From: Mucilaginibacter sp. SG564
Lineage (GTDB): Bacteria > Bacteroidota > Bacteroidia > Sphingobacteriales > Sphingobacteriaceae
Assembly: GCF_013149275.1 (NCBI RefSeq)
Contig: NZ_JABGNA010000011.1
Span: forward strand, 1 to 64,000
Direction: 5' to 3'
Length of the DNA stretch: 64,000 nt
Below the pieces are notes generated by a model, which saw only the letters and a program-made list of their open reading frames with translations, was not told the origin of the DNA and did no database searches. Positions 25,615 through 34,478 of the stretch are shown piece by piece. The first letter of the stretch is position 1. Each line of letters begins with the position of its first letter. The position numbers and the translations under genes were made by a program.

Positions 25615-26793
25615 TTAATTGCCCCATAAAAGTGGATCATTACCTTTACTCTTGCGCCATTCATTACGCCAGCGATGTATGTCACCTATATTGATGAGCG
25701 GCATTGGCTTTCGGGCCGCAGCATCCGGAATGGCTGGCACAGCAGTAGCTTCAGTTTGATACCAATAGGCTACACTCGCCAGATCTAACGTGAGTACATT
25801 ATTATGCCCATGTTCAATAGTGAACTTAAACGACTTATTAAAATACAGTGGATCGGTAATATGAAACCGATACAGATGGGTACGTCCCAACCACCCTATA
25901 TCATTATTTACCCGGGGATAGCCATAATATGGATGTGAGAAAATATCCTTTGGGCACCAGGCGGTATTGAAATAATCTTCAGTTCCCGTACCATTTAACG
26001 CGGGTAGCTTCGGGTCATCGATAAATATCATTTCGTCACCCTCGCCATACCACATCGGCGTGGGTGAATTAACATAATAGTTTACCCCAACAAAGTGCCC
26101 CTTACCTTTAATATCGGCAATCACATAATTATCCTCACCACAGAGATTATTGCCGGGCTTACCCAGAATACCCCATTCATTCTCCCCTTCAGTTTTGGAG
26201 GCACCTGTTAACTGCTTATTATACCAGCTATGAAAACGCCCGGTATTGGCAGGTAGTTTATCCATCGCAGCATAATCAATACTGTAGTAAAAATGATCAA
26301 TGTTGCGCCCAGACTGATTATCTATCTCGATCCGTGCGCCATTATTAAAGGGCATGGTAAAATAGCATACCATCCCCCGCCCTTCAACCGGGCTTGCAGA
26401 AAGCGGCAAAGCACTGTAATTGTAGGACTCCTGCCAGCCCTGTCCAAAAAACGGGCCGATGGGCGACCATACCGATGGATATTCCTTACCATCCCAATAC
26501 ATTTTAATGATCACATCATTACGGCTCAGGGTGCCAGGGTCGGGCGCCATGGTGATCCAGATATGATTAATAATACCAGCGCCCTTAACTTCAAATATGG
26601 TCTTTTTTTCATCCTTTGCTATCCGGATAAAATCATCACCGCCACCACTGCGATCATAGCTACTAATTCGTTTTGAGGTTACACCCTGCTGTATTTGAGA
26701 CAATGCCGACAGATCGTTATTGAGAATTTGAGCATTCACAGCAGTATTAATGAATGCGATGGAGAGAAAAATAGTAAAAATGTTTTTTTTCAC
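25615..26793 (-). CDS. Exported GH172 (DUF2961) enzyme, tandem paralogue
   Basis: A 392-residue protein with a signal peptide ending NTAVNAQ. The catalytic Glu pair lies in YGEGDEM and GTGTEDYF, 21 residues apart. It is the upstream member of a tandem pair. The differing loops (for example GENEWGILGKPGNNLCGEDN here versus a longer DEHWMFGPNKPNK loop in its partner) hint at different linkage preference. It lies 7 bases after the 721-residue unknown gene. Confidence 0.88.
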   Translation of the reverse strand: MKKNIFTIFLSIAFINTAVNAQILNNDLSALSQIQQGVTSKRISSYDRSGGGDDFIRIAKDEKKTIFEVKGAGIINHIWITMAPDPGTLSRNDVIIKMYWDGKEYPSVWSPIGPFFGQGWQESYNYSALPLSASPVEGRGMVCYFTMPFNNGARIEIDNQSGRNIDHFYYSIDYAAMDKLPANTGRFHSWYNKQLTGASKTEGENEWGILGKPGNNLCGEDNYVIADIKGKGHFVGVNYYVNSPTPMWYGEGDEMIFIDDPKLPALNGTGTEDYFNTAWCPKDIFSHPYYGYPRVNNDIGWLGRTHLYRFHITDPLYFNKSFKFTIEHGHNNVLTLDLASVAYWYQTEATAVPAIPDAAARKPMPLINIGDIHRWRNEWRKSKGNDPLLWGN

Positions 26794-26800
26794 GATGATA

Positions 26801-28966
26801 TTATTGCTTTAACATGTGCTTAATGACCGGATCTGCCTGGGCTTTAATGATAGAATTCTTTGTTACGTCCCAAAAGCTGTTTTTTTGTTCAATCTGTATT
26901 TGCGAGGTTACTATCCAGCTTTGGATCCAGCCAGTTAATGTACACCAGGCGCCCCAGCCTGCGTCAGAGTTGGAAGCCCAGTAATCCCATCTGCCATAGT
27001 CAAAGGCGCGCATCCAGGCACCATCCAGATCGTGATGTTTGGTACTATGTACCTGTATGCGGGTTAAAAAATCCGACAGTTTATCAACCGCATCTTTATA
27101 TTTTTTATTACCAGTGGCCTGGGCTGCTTCGTTTAAACTAAACAAGGCGAAGTTGCAGGTATACAACATACAGGATGCCTTCTCGCCATTACGAAATATA
27201 AGGGAGCCTTCATCTGTTCCATAATCTGCATTACTATTCAGGGCTTTGAACATGCCTTTACCTTTTCCCAATTCTTCCTGTATGGCACCGCTGTCGTCCT
27301 GGTATTTCAGTATCTCGTTCACCATTTTATCCAGCCATTGGCGGTGTTCGGGGGTGTCTTCTATACGTACCAGCCATGCCAGCGGCAGTATCATACGGGC
27401 ACGCTGGGTTTGCATACTACTGCCCCATTTCCATTTATCAGGATAACCATCCATGGTAATTTTAATGGCTTCTTTAGTGCGAGCCAGTAATGGTTCATAT
27501 TTTGTTTTACTATACAACCATAAATAACAAGCCCACATCCATGATTCAAAATGAGGCGACTCATGCACCAGATCGCGATTGTAATAGTATTGCCAACCGT
27601 TTTTAATAATGTCCGCTTCTTCAAGCCGCTCTCCCCTGAAACCTTGTTTACCCGTCGTTCTGAAATTTCCTATAATAGCCTCGGTCAATTCTTTATCCCA
27701 TTTATCGGTATGCAGATATGATGCCGCAGCTATAGCGCCCAGGATGGCCCGGGAATTATCATCGCCATAAAAAGTTGTGGCATTGGGAGTCGACCAGCCT
27801 AAGAGACCAAAAGCCGGACTGTTTGGATCATTCTTATTTCCTCCACGCAGGTTGGAGGTTTTGAACAGATAGTTTACCAGATTGGCAGATTTGGTTTGAT
27901 ATTCGTTATTGTTCAGCAAATTACCTGCGGCAGCCATAGCCATACTTACCTCACCCTGTACATCAGCGCGCATCCAGTAACGGTATTGCTGGCTGCCATC
28001 ATAGTAAATAGTAGATGTATGCCCCTCGATAATGCCCAGGCTTCCATCACCACTTAGTTTGCTTTGATTCACCGGTGGACCAATAGGTACTGTATTATTG
28101 GTCCCATCATGTTTCAACCAATCCGCCTTCCAGCTTTGGTCGATAAAAAAACGGCCATTATTAAACCACTGTGCGCCTTTTTTTATAGAGGTTAAACGAG
28201 CGTCTGCAGGTAACCGGTCTTCACGATCAAACATGGGTTTTACATCTTCCAGCCATTTGTCCAGGTTAACATTCTGCTTACCAATTGTATGGGCAAGTAT
28301 GTATCTCCAAACTGTTTTTACAGCTTTCTGTGGGCCGTAGCGGCCTGTTTCAAAATTGCTGAGGCCTGTCATACTTACCAACACACCATTTCGCTCAAAA
28401 AGCAATGGATAAGTTTTGGTATCTTTTAATCCGTATTCGGCTTTATCAAAACCTACTACTTTGGCTAAAACAATGAGGGGGTTGTTTATTTCAACGGGTA
28501 AAATATAGCTGTTTTGTACAGCAAACAACGCCATTGGTTTTAAATTTTCACCAAAAACATCTTCAGTTACAACGGCACGTTCCAAATGAGTTTCAACAGG
28601 TTGTGCAGGTATAGTTAAACCAGGAAACGCAGAGGGATATTCCACATATAATTTAAGTTCTTTTTTTTGGGCCTGATCAATCAGCTGCTGATTGATCAGG
28701 TTAACGGGGTCTGTTTTGGGATAGGCATCGGCAATAATAAATACTCCAGATTCACGGGTAGCTGCATTTACAGCAGCTTGTGGTGTATTGTACTTCTTTA
28801 CGTTGAAGCCTTCGCGCTTCAGCAATTGAAAGAGATCATTTTTTTCGTTGCAATAGAAATATAGATCCTTACCTTTTGCAAAACATTGGATAACAGCAGC
28901 ATTCAGCAGGATGCCTATCCAAATAATGCTTTTTATGGTTGTATTTATTTTCATGCTTTTTATCAT
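26801..28966 (-). CDS. Exported protein of unknown family, (alpha/alpha)-barrel-like
   Basis: A 721-residue protein with a signal peptide (IKSIIWIGILLNAAVIQCFA). Residues 30-250 look like a Rossmann/amidotransferase-like domain (DLYFYCNEKNDLFQLLKREGF). Residues 300-700 are helical with conserved aromatic and acidic clusters (SPHFESWMWACYLWLY, RARMILPLAWLVR, DLDGAWMRAFDYGRWDYW), which resemble an (alpha/alpha)6-barrel glycosidase or lyase. I cannot assign a CAZy family. The position between symporter genes and GH172 genes suggests a role in the same glycan. Confidence 0.7.
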   Translation of the reverse strand: MIKSMKINTTIKSIIWIGILLNAAVIQCFAKGKDLYFYCNEKNDLFQLLKREGFNVKKYNTPQAAVNAATRESGVFIIADAYPKTDPVNLINQQLIDQAQKKELKLYVEYPSAFPGLTIPAQPVETHLERAVVTEDVFGENLKPMALFAVQNSYILPVEINNPLIVLAKVVGFDKAEYGLKDTKTYPLLFERNGVLVSMTGLSNFETGRYGPQKAVKTVWRYILAHTIGKQNVNLDKWLEDVKPMFDREDRLPADARLTSIKKGAQWFNNGRFFIDQSWKADWLKHDGTNNTVPIGPPVNQSKLSGDGSLGIIEGHTSTIYYDGSQQYRYWMRADVQGEVSMAMAAAGNLLNNNEYQTKSANLVNYLFKTSNLRGGNKNDPNSPAFGLLGWSTPNATTFYGDDNSRAILGAIAAASYLHTDKWDKELTEAIIGNFRTTGKQGFRGERLEEADIIKNGWQYYYNRDLVHESPHFESWMWACYLWLYSKTKYEPLLARTKEAIKITMDGYPDKWKWGSSMQTQRARMILPLAWLVRIEDTPEHRQWLDKMVNEILKYQDDSGAIQEELGKGKGMFKALNSNADYGTDEGSLIFRNGEKASCMLYTCNFALFSLNEAAQATGNKKYKDAVDKLSDFLTRIQVHSTKHHDLDGAWMRAFDYGRWDYWASNSDAGWGAWCTLTGWIQSWIVTSQIQIEQKNSFWDVTKNSIIKAQADPVIKHMLKQ

Positions 28967-28994
28967 TACAATTTCAATCAGCTATTGCCGATAT

Positions 28995-30209
28995 TTATTT
29001 GTTATACAATTCATTTAATAAACGTAAAGCCTCCTTACTGACCACCTTGTCGGTTCCTGCTTCCATGTATGACCATTTACCCGGACCTGCCTCATAACCA
29101 CCCAGTTGAAACGCTTCTGCCGTAGGAATATAGCCGATATTGTTTTCGGCATAGGCCACGATTATGGTGTAGGTAAAAGGGGATCCATCCTCAATATCCT
29201 GAGCCGTTTCCACAAAGGGTTCACCTGGCAAAAAAACTATGGCTAACTCTCCTATCCTGATAGCACTAAAACGGGCCAGGGCATCCCGTCCATTAGTTAT
29301 CCCACAACCCGGCCTGATGGGAAGCTGTAGCTTACTATTGGTAAATGCGAAAAGGGAACTATCTATTCTCAACAGTTTTTGATCATTTTGGGCTACTTTG
29401 GCCAGGGCGATACCATGTTCCCGGGCATAACCGGGCCCCATAGAAACCGATGGAGGATTAATATCACCCGCCGCTCCATTTAAAAACATAGGCATACCGT
29501 TTTGGGTCGAACGTTCCATTTCTCTACACATTTCGCCAGGAAATTCGGCCGAAATATGTTTCATACACATTTCATGTACCGGATGGCATATAGCTTGAAC
29601 CACAGTTGCTACGCTTTCTTTTTTTTCGTTATAAAACCGAATAGTTTTAACCCGGCGATCAACGGGAAGCAAATCAAGCAATTCCGGGGCTATGGGTTGG
29701 AGGCTATCAGACATCACGATCCCTCCGGCCGTTTTAATACGGCGTTGCATGGAAAAATCATTCAGCTCATCATAAAAAACAGACAGTGTACATGGCTGCA
29801 TGGCTACCAAGGCGCTCTTTATGGCTTCCCTGATCCTGAACTGAACCTTTGCCAGCCAAAACTGGTAGATCTCTGTTTGATATAAGTTTGACAAGGCTAC
29901 CGATTCGGGCGCATTGTGCGTATGGGTATAAGTGAAAATTATCTTACCGGGATCGATAATATCTGTCATACCCTGCTTAAAATTATCCCATCCCTCAACT
30001 GCGGTATCATTTAAAGCAAGCAGATCTGCGGATATAAGAGCAAGCAATTCCGCCCCGGAACGAAATACTAGCACCCGGGCCTTTAATGGCAATCTTACAG
30101 ACTCGAATGGTTCATAAGTGCCGTTCACTGAGGAGGTTAACAACCCAACCTCAAGCGGCGGGGTTATATCAGTAACCGAAGTTCCGACAAGTAATGGAGA
30201 TAAGGTCAT
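28995..30209 (-). CDS. Ceramidase-N-like hydrolase, cytosolic
   Basis: A 404-residue protein resembling the N-terminal catalytic domain of neutral/alkaline non-lysosomal ceramidase. The zinc-binding-type motifs THTHNAPES (near 96), CHPVHE (near 215) and NGAAGDINPP (near 248) are present. It has no signal peptide and no C-terminal ceramidase domain, unlike true secreted ceramidases, so it is probably an intracellular amidase or deacylase on a small imported compound. It overlaps the upstream amidotransferase-like gene by 4 bases. Confidence 0.8.
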   Translation of the reverse strand: MTLSPLLVGTSVTDITPPLEVGLLTSSVNGTYEPFESVRLPLKARVLVFRSGAELLALISADLLALNDTAVEGWDNFKQGMTDIIDPGKIIFTYTHTHNAPESVALSNLYQTEIYQFWLAKVQFRIREAIKSALVAMQPCTLSVFYDELNDFSMQRRIKTAGGIVMSDSLQPIAPELLDLLPVDRRVKTIRFYNEKKESVATVVQAICHPVHEMCMKHISAEFPGEMCREMERSTQNGMPMFLNGAAGDINPPSVSMGPGYAREHGIALAKVAQNDQKLLRIDSSLFAFTNSKLQLPIRPGCGITNGRDALARFSAIRIGELAIVFLPGEPFVETAQDIEDGSPFTYTIIVAYAENNIGYIPTAEAFQLGGYEAGPGKWSYMEAGTDKVVSKEALRLLNELYNK

Positions 30210-31021
30210 TTATTTTTCTTTTTAACCCAGTTTAAGGATTGCTGCCAGAACTTGTCGTAATCAGCCCACAGTTCAAAATTGATCCCCCAGTGCGGGGCCG
30301 GATCAGACATATAGGTTAATACCCGGCCTTTGCCATATTCGCCCACCACTACCAGCGGATGGCCGGTTTCTTTTACCCTTACCAGTACTTGTCCCTCAGG
30401 TTTTTCGTTTACTTCGTTATAACCAAATATGGGTGGAAATTTGTCCCATGCCAAGCCTTTTACTGCCGGATGATCGGGTACCAGAACCTCGGCTGTAAAC
30501 CCCGCTGATGACTCCACCAGATCCTCGATCAGCAAACAATCAACCGGTAAAGCATCTTTCAAAGTACTCCTGCCCCAGCCCGATTTGGCCTGCACACCAC
30601 TGAATGATAACCAGCCGCCCAGCATCATCATGCCGCCACCATCACCGATCCACTCTTTGATCACAGTCAACCTATCCGGAAAAGTCACTACTTTGTTTTC
30701 ACGCCTGGCACGGTCAAAAAAACTTGGATACAGATGGAAACATTTGGCCTCAACATCGCTAATGATTAGGGAAACGGATTGCTCCAGATATTCCTCCAGC
30801 TTACCGGGTTCCAGGCGATATAGTTCCCAATTGGCCAAAGGGGTAACATCAACGTGATGCTCCAGGGCTTCGGTAAGGCGTTCACCGTAGAAATGCAGGT
30901 CGGCGTCTTTTGTTTCTGTTCCAAAGGGGGTTTCGATAAATGTAGGGCCAACGTGGAATACCCAGTCGCCAAGATATAGCACATGTTCATCTTTTGATCT
31001 GAACTCTTTTTTTGCTCTCAT
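30206..31021 (-). CDS. Glutamine-amidotransferase-like protein (PF07090 type)
   Basis: A 271-residue soluble protein with a class I amidotransferase-like fold. FDRARRENKVVTF..., VIKEWIGDGGGMMMLGGWLSF and LVVVGEYGKGRVLTYMSDPAPHWG are typical of the PF07090 'putative glutamine amidotransferase' family seen in catabolic clusters. The usual nucleophile Cys is not evident in the GGWLSF elbow, so it may be non-catalytic or use another chemistry. It is coupled to the ceramidase-like gene and follows the symporter by 38 bases. Confidence 0.78.
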   Translation of the reverse strand: MRAKKEFRSKDEHVLYLGDWVFHVGPTFIETPFGTETKDADLHFYGERLTEALEHHVDVTPLANWELYRLEPGKLEEYLEQSVSLIISDVEAKCFHLYPSFFDRARRENKVVTFPDRLTVIKEWIGDGGGMMMLGGWLSFSGVQAKSGWGRSTLKDALPVDCLLIEDLVESSAGFTAEVLVPDHPAVKGLAWDKFPPIFGYNEVNEKPEGQVLVRVKETGHPLVVVGEYGKGRVLTYMSDPAPHWGINFELWADYDKFWQQSLNWVKKKNK

Positions 31022-31059
31022 AAATTTATAGCCTATTGATTATTAATTTTTTAAAGATT

Positions 31060-32901
31060 TTATTCAATTATGGTCATGACAGTTTTTTGTATTTCGGTAT
31101 TTTCTGCCGTACGAATGGTTAAATAAGCCAGATACGCTTTGGCTGTCTGTTTAAATATGATGAATAACACGGCAGATACTATCAGCTCTGCCAGGCTTCT
31201 GTAGTAATTCCCAAACCATGCCTCTGTTAGTCCTTGTATGAGTAATGATGTAGCTGCAAAGCCAATAACCGCGATACCCAAGCCGCGATATATGGGTTTA
31301 ACAATATTGGTCAGCGGTTTTGAGCCGTGTTTTACACGGAATGGTTTCCAAAAACCTAAAGGATGCACTCGTTGGTAAAAATCATCCAATAATTTATCCG
31401 GATCTGGTTTGGTAAACAGGGCTACGGTTACCCACAAAACGGTAGTTAACGCCATCACCAGCAGGGTTAACCAATACCAGGATAACACCAGCTTTTGTGC
31501 CTGATTAATTCCCAGCCATAACAGCAGTTTAGGCCCCAGCACCACAACGCAAAAGATGATCGCCCCACCAAATGATGCCGCTACCCGTGCCGGTCCATTG
31601 AACCGCCACCACCACCATTGTGCCCAATTGGCGGGTAGCTCGGCAGCGCTGAGCTGCAGCATAAATATGGCTACATCGGTTATAATACTCACATTAAATA
31701 CCACGGCAATAGCCAGTGATATAATGATAGCCATTCCTACTTTCCCCATCAGCATATAGTGTTTTTCGCTGGCCGAGCGTACAAACCATTTACGGTAAAT
31801 GTCGCTTACCAGCACCTGACTGCCAAAATTCAGATTATCGCCTACTACCGACATCGTGGCGGCCATCATAGCCGCTACCAACAGGCCCATGGCTCCATGT
31901 GGCAGCATTTCTTTCATTAACCGGCCATAAACCAGTTCACGGTCGGCACCCGGATTGCGCAGTTCCGGCCAGATCACAGCGGCCGAGATACTGGGCAGTG
32001 TAACCAGCAGCAATAAAATAAACATGGTGATAGCCGCTACTACGTACATGGTTAGTGCTTCTGCCGGTGTTCGGGTTGAGAGTATTCGCTGCCCTTCCAT
32101 TGCCCCTCCCATAGGCGCGGCATCGCCGCCGTAGCCTATACTTTGACCAAACATCCAGGCCATGGCAGCCGCCAGCGGAAACACATCATGCTTAACAGGC
32201 GGTATCATCTGTAACATTTCGGGGTGGGTTGAACCAAACATATGGGCAATAGCCGTCGTCATAGCTACAGGTCCGCCAAAATGTGCCAGCGTGAGGCCGG
32301 CCAGCGTAATGGTTCCGATAAAGAAAATGCTCATCTGGATCAGATTGGAGATTACCACACCCTTATAGCCAGAAAAGAAAACAAAGAGAAATGAAACCGG
32401 AACTACCAAGTATAATGTCTCTACTTTAGTTAACCCAAATGCCGGCCCCATGATCTTAAATGCCGCCAATAATGTGATCCCTGTCCAGGCAGGCATTGCT
32501 ATTAATGATGTACGTATTGCTATCCATATCCGCATAGCTGACGCCGCGCGGGCCGGAAATCTTAATCCATAAAACTCCAGAGAGGTAAACAAGTTTAGGC
32601 GTCGCCAGAAAACCGCAAACAGCACACCTCCAATGAACAAGGCCAAACCAAACCGGCTTAAATACCACCAGGATATAAAGGATCCTGTTACCAAAGCCAA
32701 ACCACCATAACCTGTTGCTGCATCAGGGCTAACCAGGGCTGCGGTATAAGATATCCCGTTCAACCAGCCGGGGATCTTTCGCCCGCCCAGAAAAAAGTTT
32801 TCGAGATTGGCCGATGCAAATCGCCGGTGCCACAGCGACAAGCCAAACATCAGTACCAGGTATACTGCAACTATCCAAACATCCAATTGATCCCAGTTCA
32901 T
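31060..32901 (-). CDS. Sodium:solute symporter (SSS family)
   Basis: A 613-residue inner-membrane transporter with about 13-15 helices. The SSS start (VYLVLMFGLSLWHRR, ENFFLGGRKIPGWLNGISYTAALVS) is typical. The relatives in Bacteroidota PULs carry monosaccharides, sugar acids or similar small solutes. It begins a distinct transcription unit: the 304-bp gap upstream holds two LacI-type operators, so it is likely controlled together with the susC side of the locus. The genes that follow are cytosolic, fitting uptake and then processing. Confidence 0.88.
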   Translation of the reverse strand: MNWDQLDVWIVAVYLVLMFGLSLWHRRFASANLENFFLGGRKIPGWLNGISYTAALVSPDAATGYGGLALVTGSFISWWYLSRFGLALFIGGVLFAVFWRRLNLFTSLEFYGLRFPARAASAMRIWIAIRTSLIAMPAWTGITLLAAFKIMGPAFGLTKVETLYLVVPVSFLFVFFSGYKGVVISNLIQMSIFFIGTITLAGLTLAHFGGPVAMTTAIAHMFGSTHPEMLQMIPPVKHDVFPLAAAMAWMFGQSIGYGGDAAPMGGAMEGQRILSTRTPAEALTMYVVAAITMFILLLLVTLPSISAAVIWPELRNPGADRELVYGRLMKEMLPHGAMGLLVAAMMAATMSVVGDNLNFGSQVLVSDIYRKWFVRSASEKHYMLMGKVGMAIIISLAIAVVFNVSIITDVAIFMLQLSAAELPANWAQWWWWRFNGPARVAASFGGAIIFCVVVLGPKLLLWLGINQAQKLVLSWYWLTLLVMALTTVLWVTVALFTKPDPDKLLDDFYQRVHPLGFWKPFRVKHGSKPLTNIVKPIYRGLGIAVIGFAATSLLIQGLTEAWFGNYYRSLAELIVSAVLFIIFKQTAKAYLAYLTIRTAENTEIQKTVMTIIE

Positions 32902-32988
32902 ATAGATTTATTAATTTGGTCTGGATTGATAATTACATATTGGCTGAAAAAGTTTTCAATCCACCATCTCCTATCTAAAAAATCAAAC

Positions 32989-33004
32989 ATGAATACGTAG
33001 TCAT
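32989..33004. promoter_or_regulatory. LacI-type operator, imperfect
   Basis: ATGAATACGTAGTCAT differs from the perfect TGAATACGTATTCA of this locus by one base in the core. Confidence 0.55.
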
Positions 33005-33135
33005 TTTTATTTATTATATCATTCATCAATACCGGTATTAGAAGCATTATTATCTTAACATTATTTATATTTAGGTTTTGAGCTTTACGGCGATGAATAG
33101 AATCTCAATATCCACAACTTTTTTGATCTGGACAT

Positions 33136-33153
33136 TTTGAATGCGTATTCAAA
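33136..33153. promoter_or_regulatory. LacI-type operator
   Basis: TTTGAATGCGTATTCAAA is an 18-bp palindrome with one mismatch, matching the sites by susC and lacI. Confidence 0.7.
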
Positions 33154-33205
33154 TTTAAAATTTTCCAATTAACATTCCAATAGCTGATCAAAATAAATTC
33201 ACTTT

Positions 33206-34411
33206 TTATACCCCCTTTATCCTTTCGACCAATGGAGCCAGTTGTGGTAGGTTGCTTTCGGGCTTATCCAGATAAAAATATGCAGTCGCCGAATAGTTAT
33301 CAACCCTGTAAAAATTCACCCATTCATCTGCAGGGAATTTATCATCAAAAAGATCTGGATAAGCAGGGTCATCCAATAATTTGATTAAACTTCTTGACGT
33401 TCCTACCGATATGGGCTTCGCCTTCCCCCCGGCTTTGACTATTGCCCTGATCAGGTCGCGCCCAGCCCCTCCTATTTGTTGTATGGTTACACGGCAATCG
33501 GTATGAAAGTATATTGGATCAGGTATATGATACCTGTAAAAAGCAAATTGCTTCTTCTGTTTGTCAACAACCGTTGCACCCTGATATAATTGCGAAAATG
33601 GTCCAAGGTTCCATGCCGAGCCAATATAGTCCTCCGTACCGGTACCAGCTAAAGTGGGATATTCATTGTCACCGTCAAGATAGGTTTTTACTTCACCTTC
33701 ACCAAACCAGGTATCTCCGTATATTTTATCAGCTATTACACCAATATTTGCCCCCAAATACCTGCCTTTACCATTTACCCGGGGTAATATCTCAAAATCC
33801 TGGCCTAATTCTACGCCTTTATTATTGCTCCAATAAGCATGAAAATAAGCTATGTTTTTGAGGTGCTTCTTTACCTTGGTCAAATCCACATCATAAAATA
33901 GCAGTTGGTTTTGTTTTGATTCATTAATCAGCACGATCCGGGCATGTGTTTTAAAAGGCATAGGGATGTAACAATTGAATGATTTACCTTCAGGATTAGT
34001 AAACAACGCACTTTGAAAAGCGGCCATTCGTCCTAAACCCACACCAAAAAAATCCCCCAACGGAGCCGATACCGCTGGTTTTGTGGCTTTATCCCAATAC
34101 ATTTCTATATGAATAGCACGTAAAGCCTCAGGATTACGGTCAATAATGGTCATCCAGATGCGGTTGATAATACCAGCACCGTCAAAATCAAGCAAAGTGA
34201 CACTTTGGCCGGCATTTATCCATTCGCTGGGATGGCCTTTACCGCCTTTATTCTCCATGGCTCCCCTGCCCTTATCACCGGAGCGATTCTCGAAACTTAC
34301 CCAACGGGCTTCTGCATCTGCTGGCAACTCATAAAGCTGCTGCGCTTTTACCTCAACTGTGTAAAAGCTAACTATTAACAATACTGCGGTTATTCCAAAT
34401 GATTTATTCAT
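33206..34411 (-). CDS. Exported GH172 (DUF2961) enzyme next to susD
   Basis: A 401-residue protein with a signal peptide (ITAVLLIVSFYTVEVKAQ). The catalytic Glu pair is in FGEGEVKTYLDGD and GTGTEDYIG, 22 residues apart, one more than in the other three copies. It is clearly more distant from the tandem pair at 24.4-26.8 kb. It is the third gene of the SusC-SusD unit, separated from susD by a terminator-like hairpin. Confidence 0.87.
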   Translation of the reverse strand: MNKSFGITAVLLIVSFYTVEVKAQQLYELPADAEARWVSFENRSGDKGRGAMENKGGKGHPSEWINAGQSVTLLDFDGAGIINRIWMTIIDRNPEALRAIHIEMYWDKATKPAVSAPLGDFFGVGLGRMAAFQSALFTNPEGKSFNCYIPMPFKTHARIVLINESKQNQLLFYDVDLTKVKKHLKNIAYFHAYWSNNKGVELGQDFEILPRVNGKGRYLGANIGVIADKIYGDTWFGEGEVKTYLDGDNEYPTLAGTGTEDYIGSAWNLGPFSQLYQGATVVDKQKKQFAFYRYHIPDPIYFHTDCRVTIQQIGGAGRDLIRAIVKAGGKAKPISVGTSRSLIKLLDDPAYPDLFDDKFPADEWVNFYRVDNYSATAYFYLDKPESNLPQLAPLVERIKGV

Positions 34412-34434
34412 ATATAAATTTTATTAAGTCAAAT

Positions 34435-34459
34435 AATACCGGGGCTCGCCCCCGGTATT
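34435..34459 (-). terminator. Hairpin after susD
   Basis: A perfect 10-bp stem AATACCGGGG/CCCCGGTATT with a 5-base loop, 20 bases past the susD stop. There is no long T-run, so it may attenuate or protect the susCD transcript rather than end it. Confidence 0.6.
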
Positions 34460-34478
34460 AAACTAACCAACTAAACAA

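Larger units (their letters stand above)
32902..33205. other. Regulatory gap between GH172 and symporter genes
   Basis: Non-coding, AT-rich. It contains two operator-like palindromes 148 bases apart centre to centre, which would allow repressor looping. A promoter for the symporter operon must lie here, but no clean TAnnTTTG box is seen. Confidence 0.6.
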
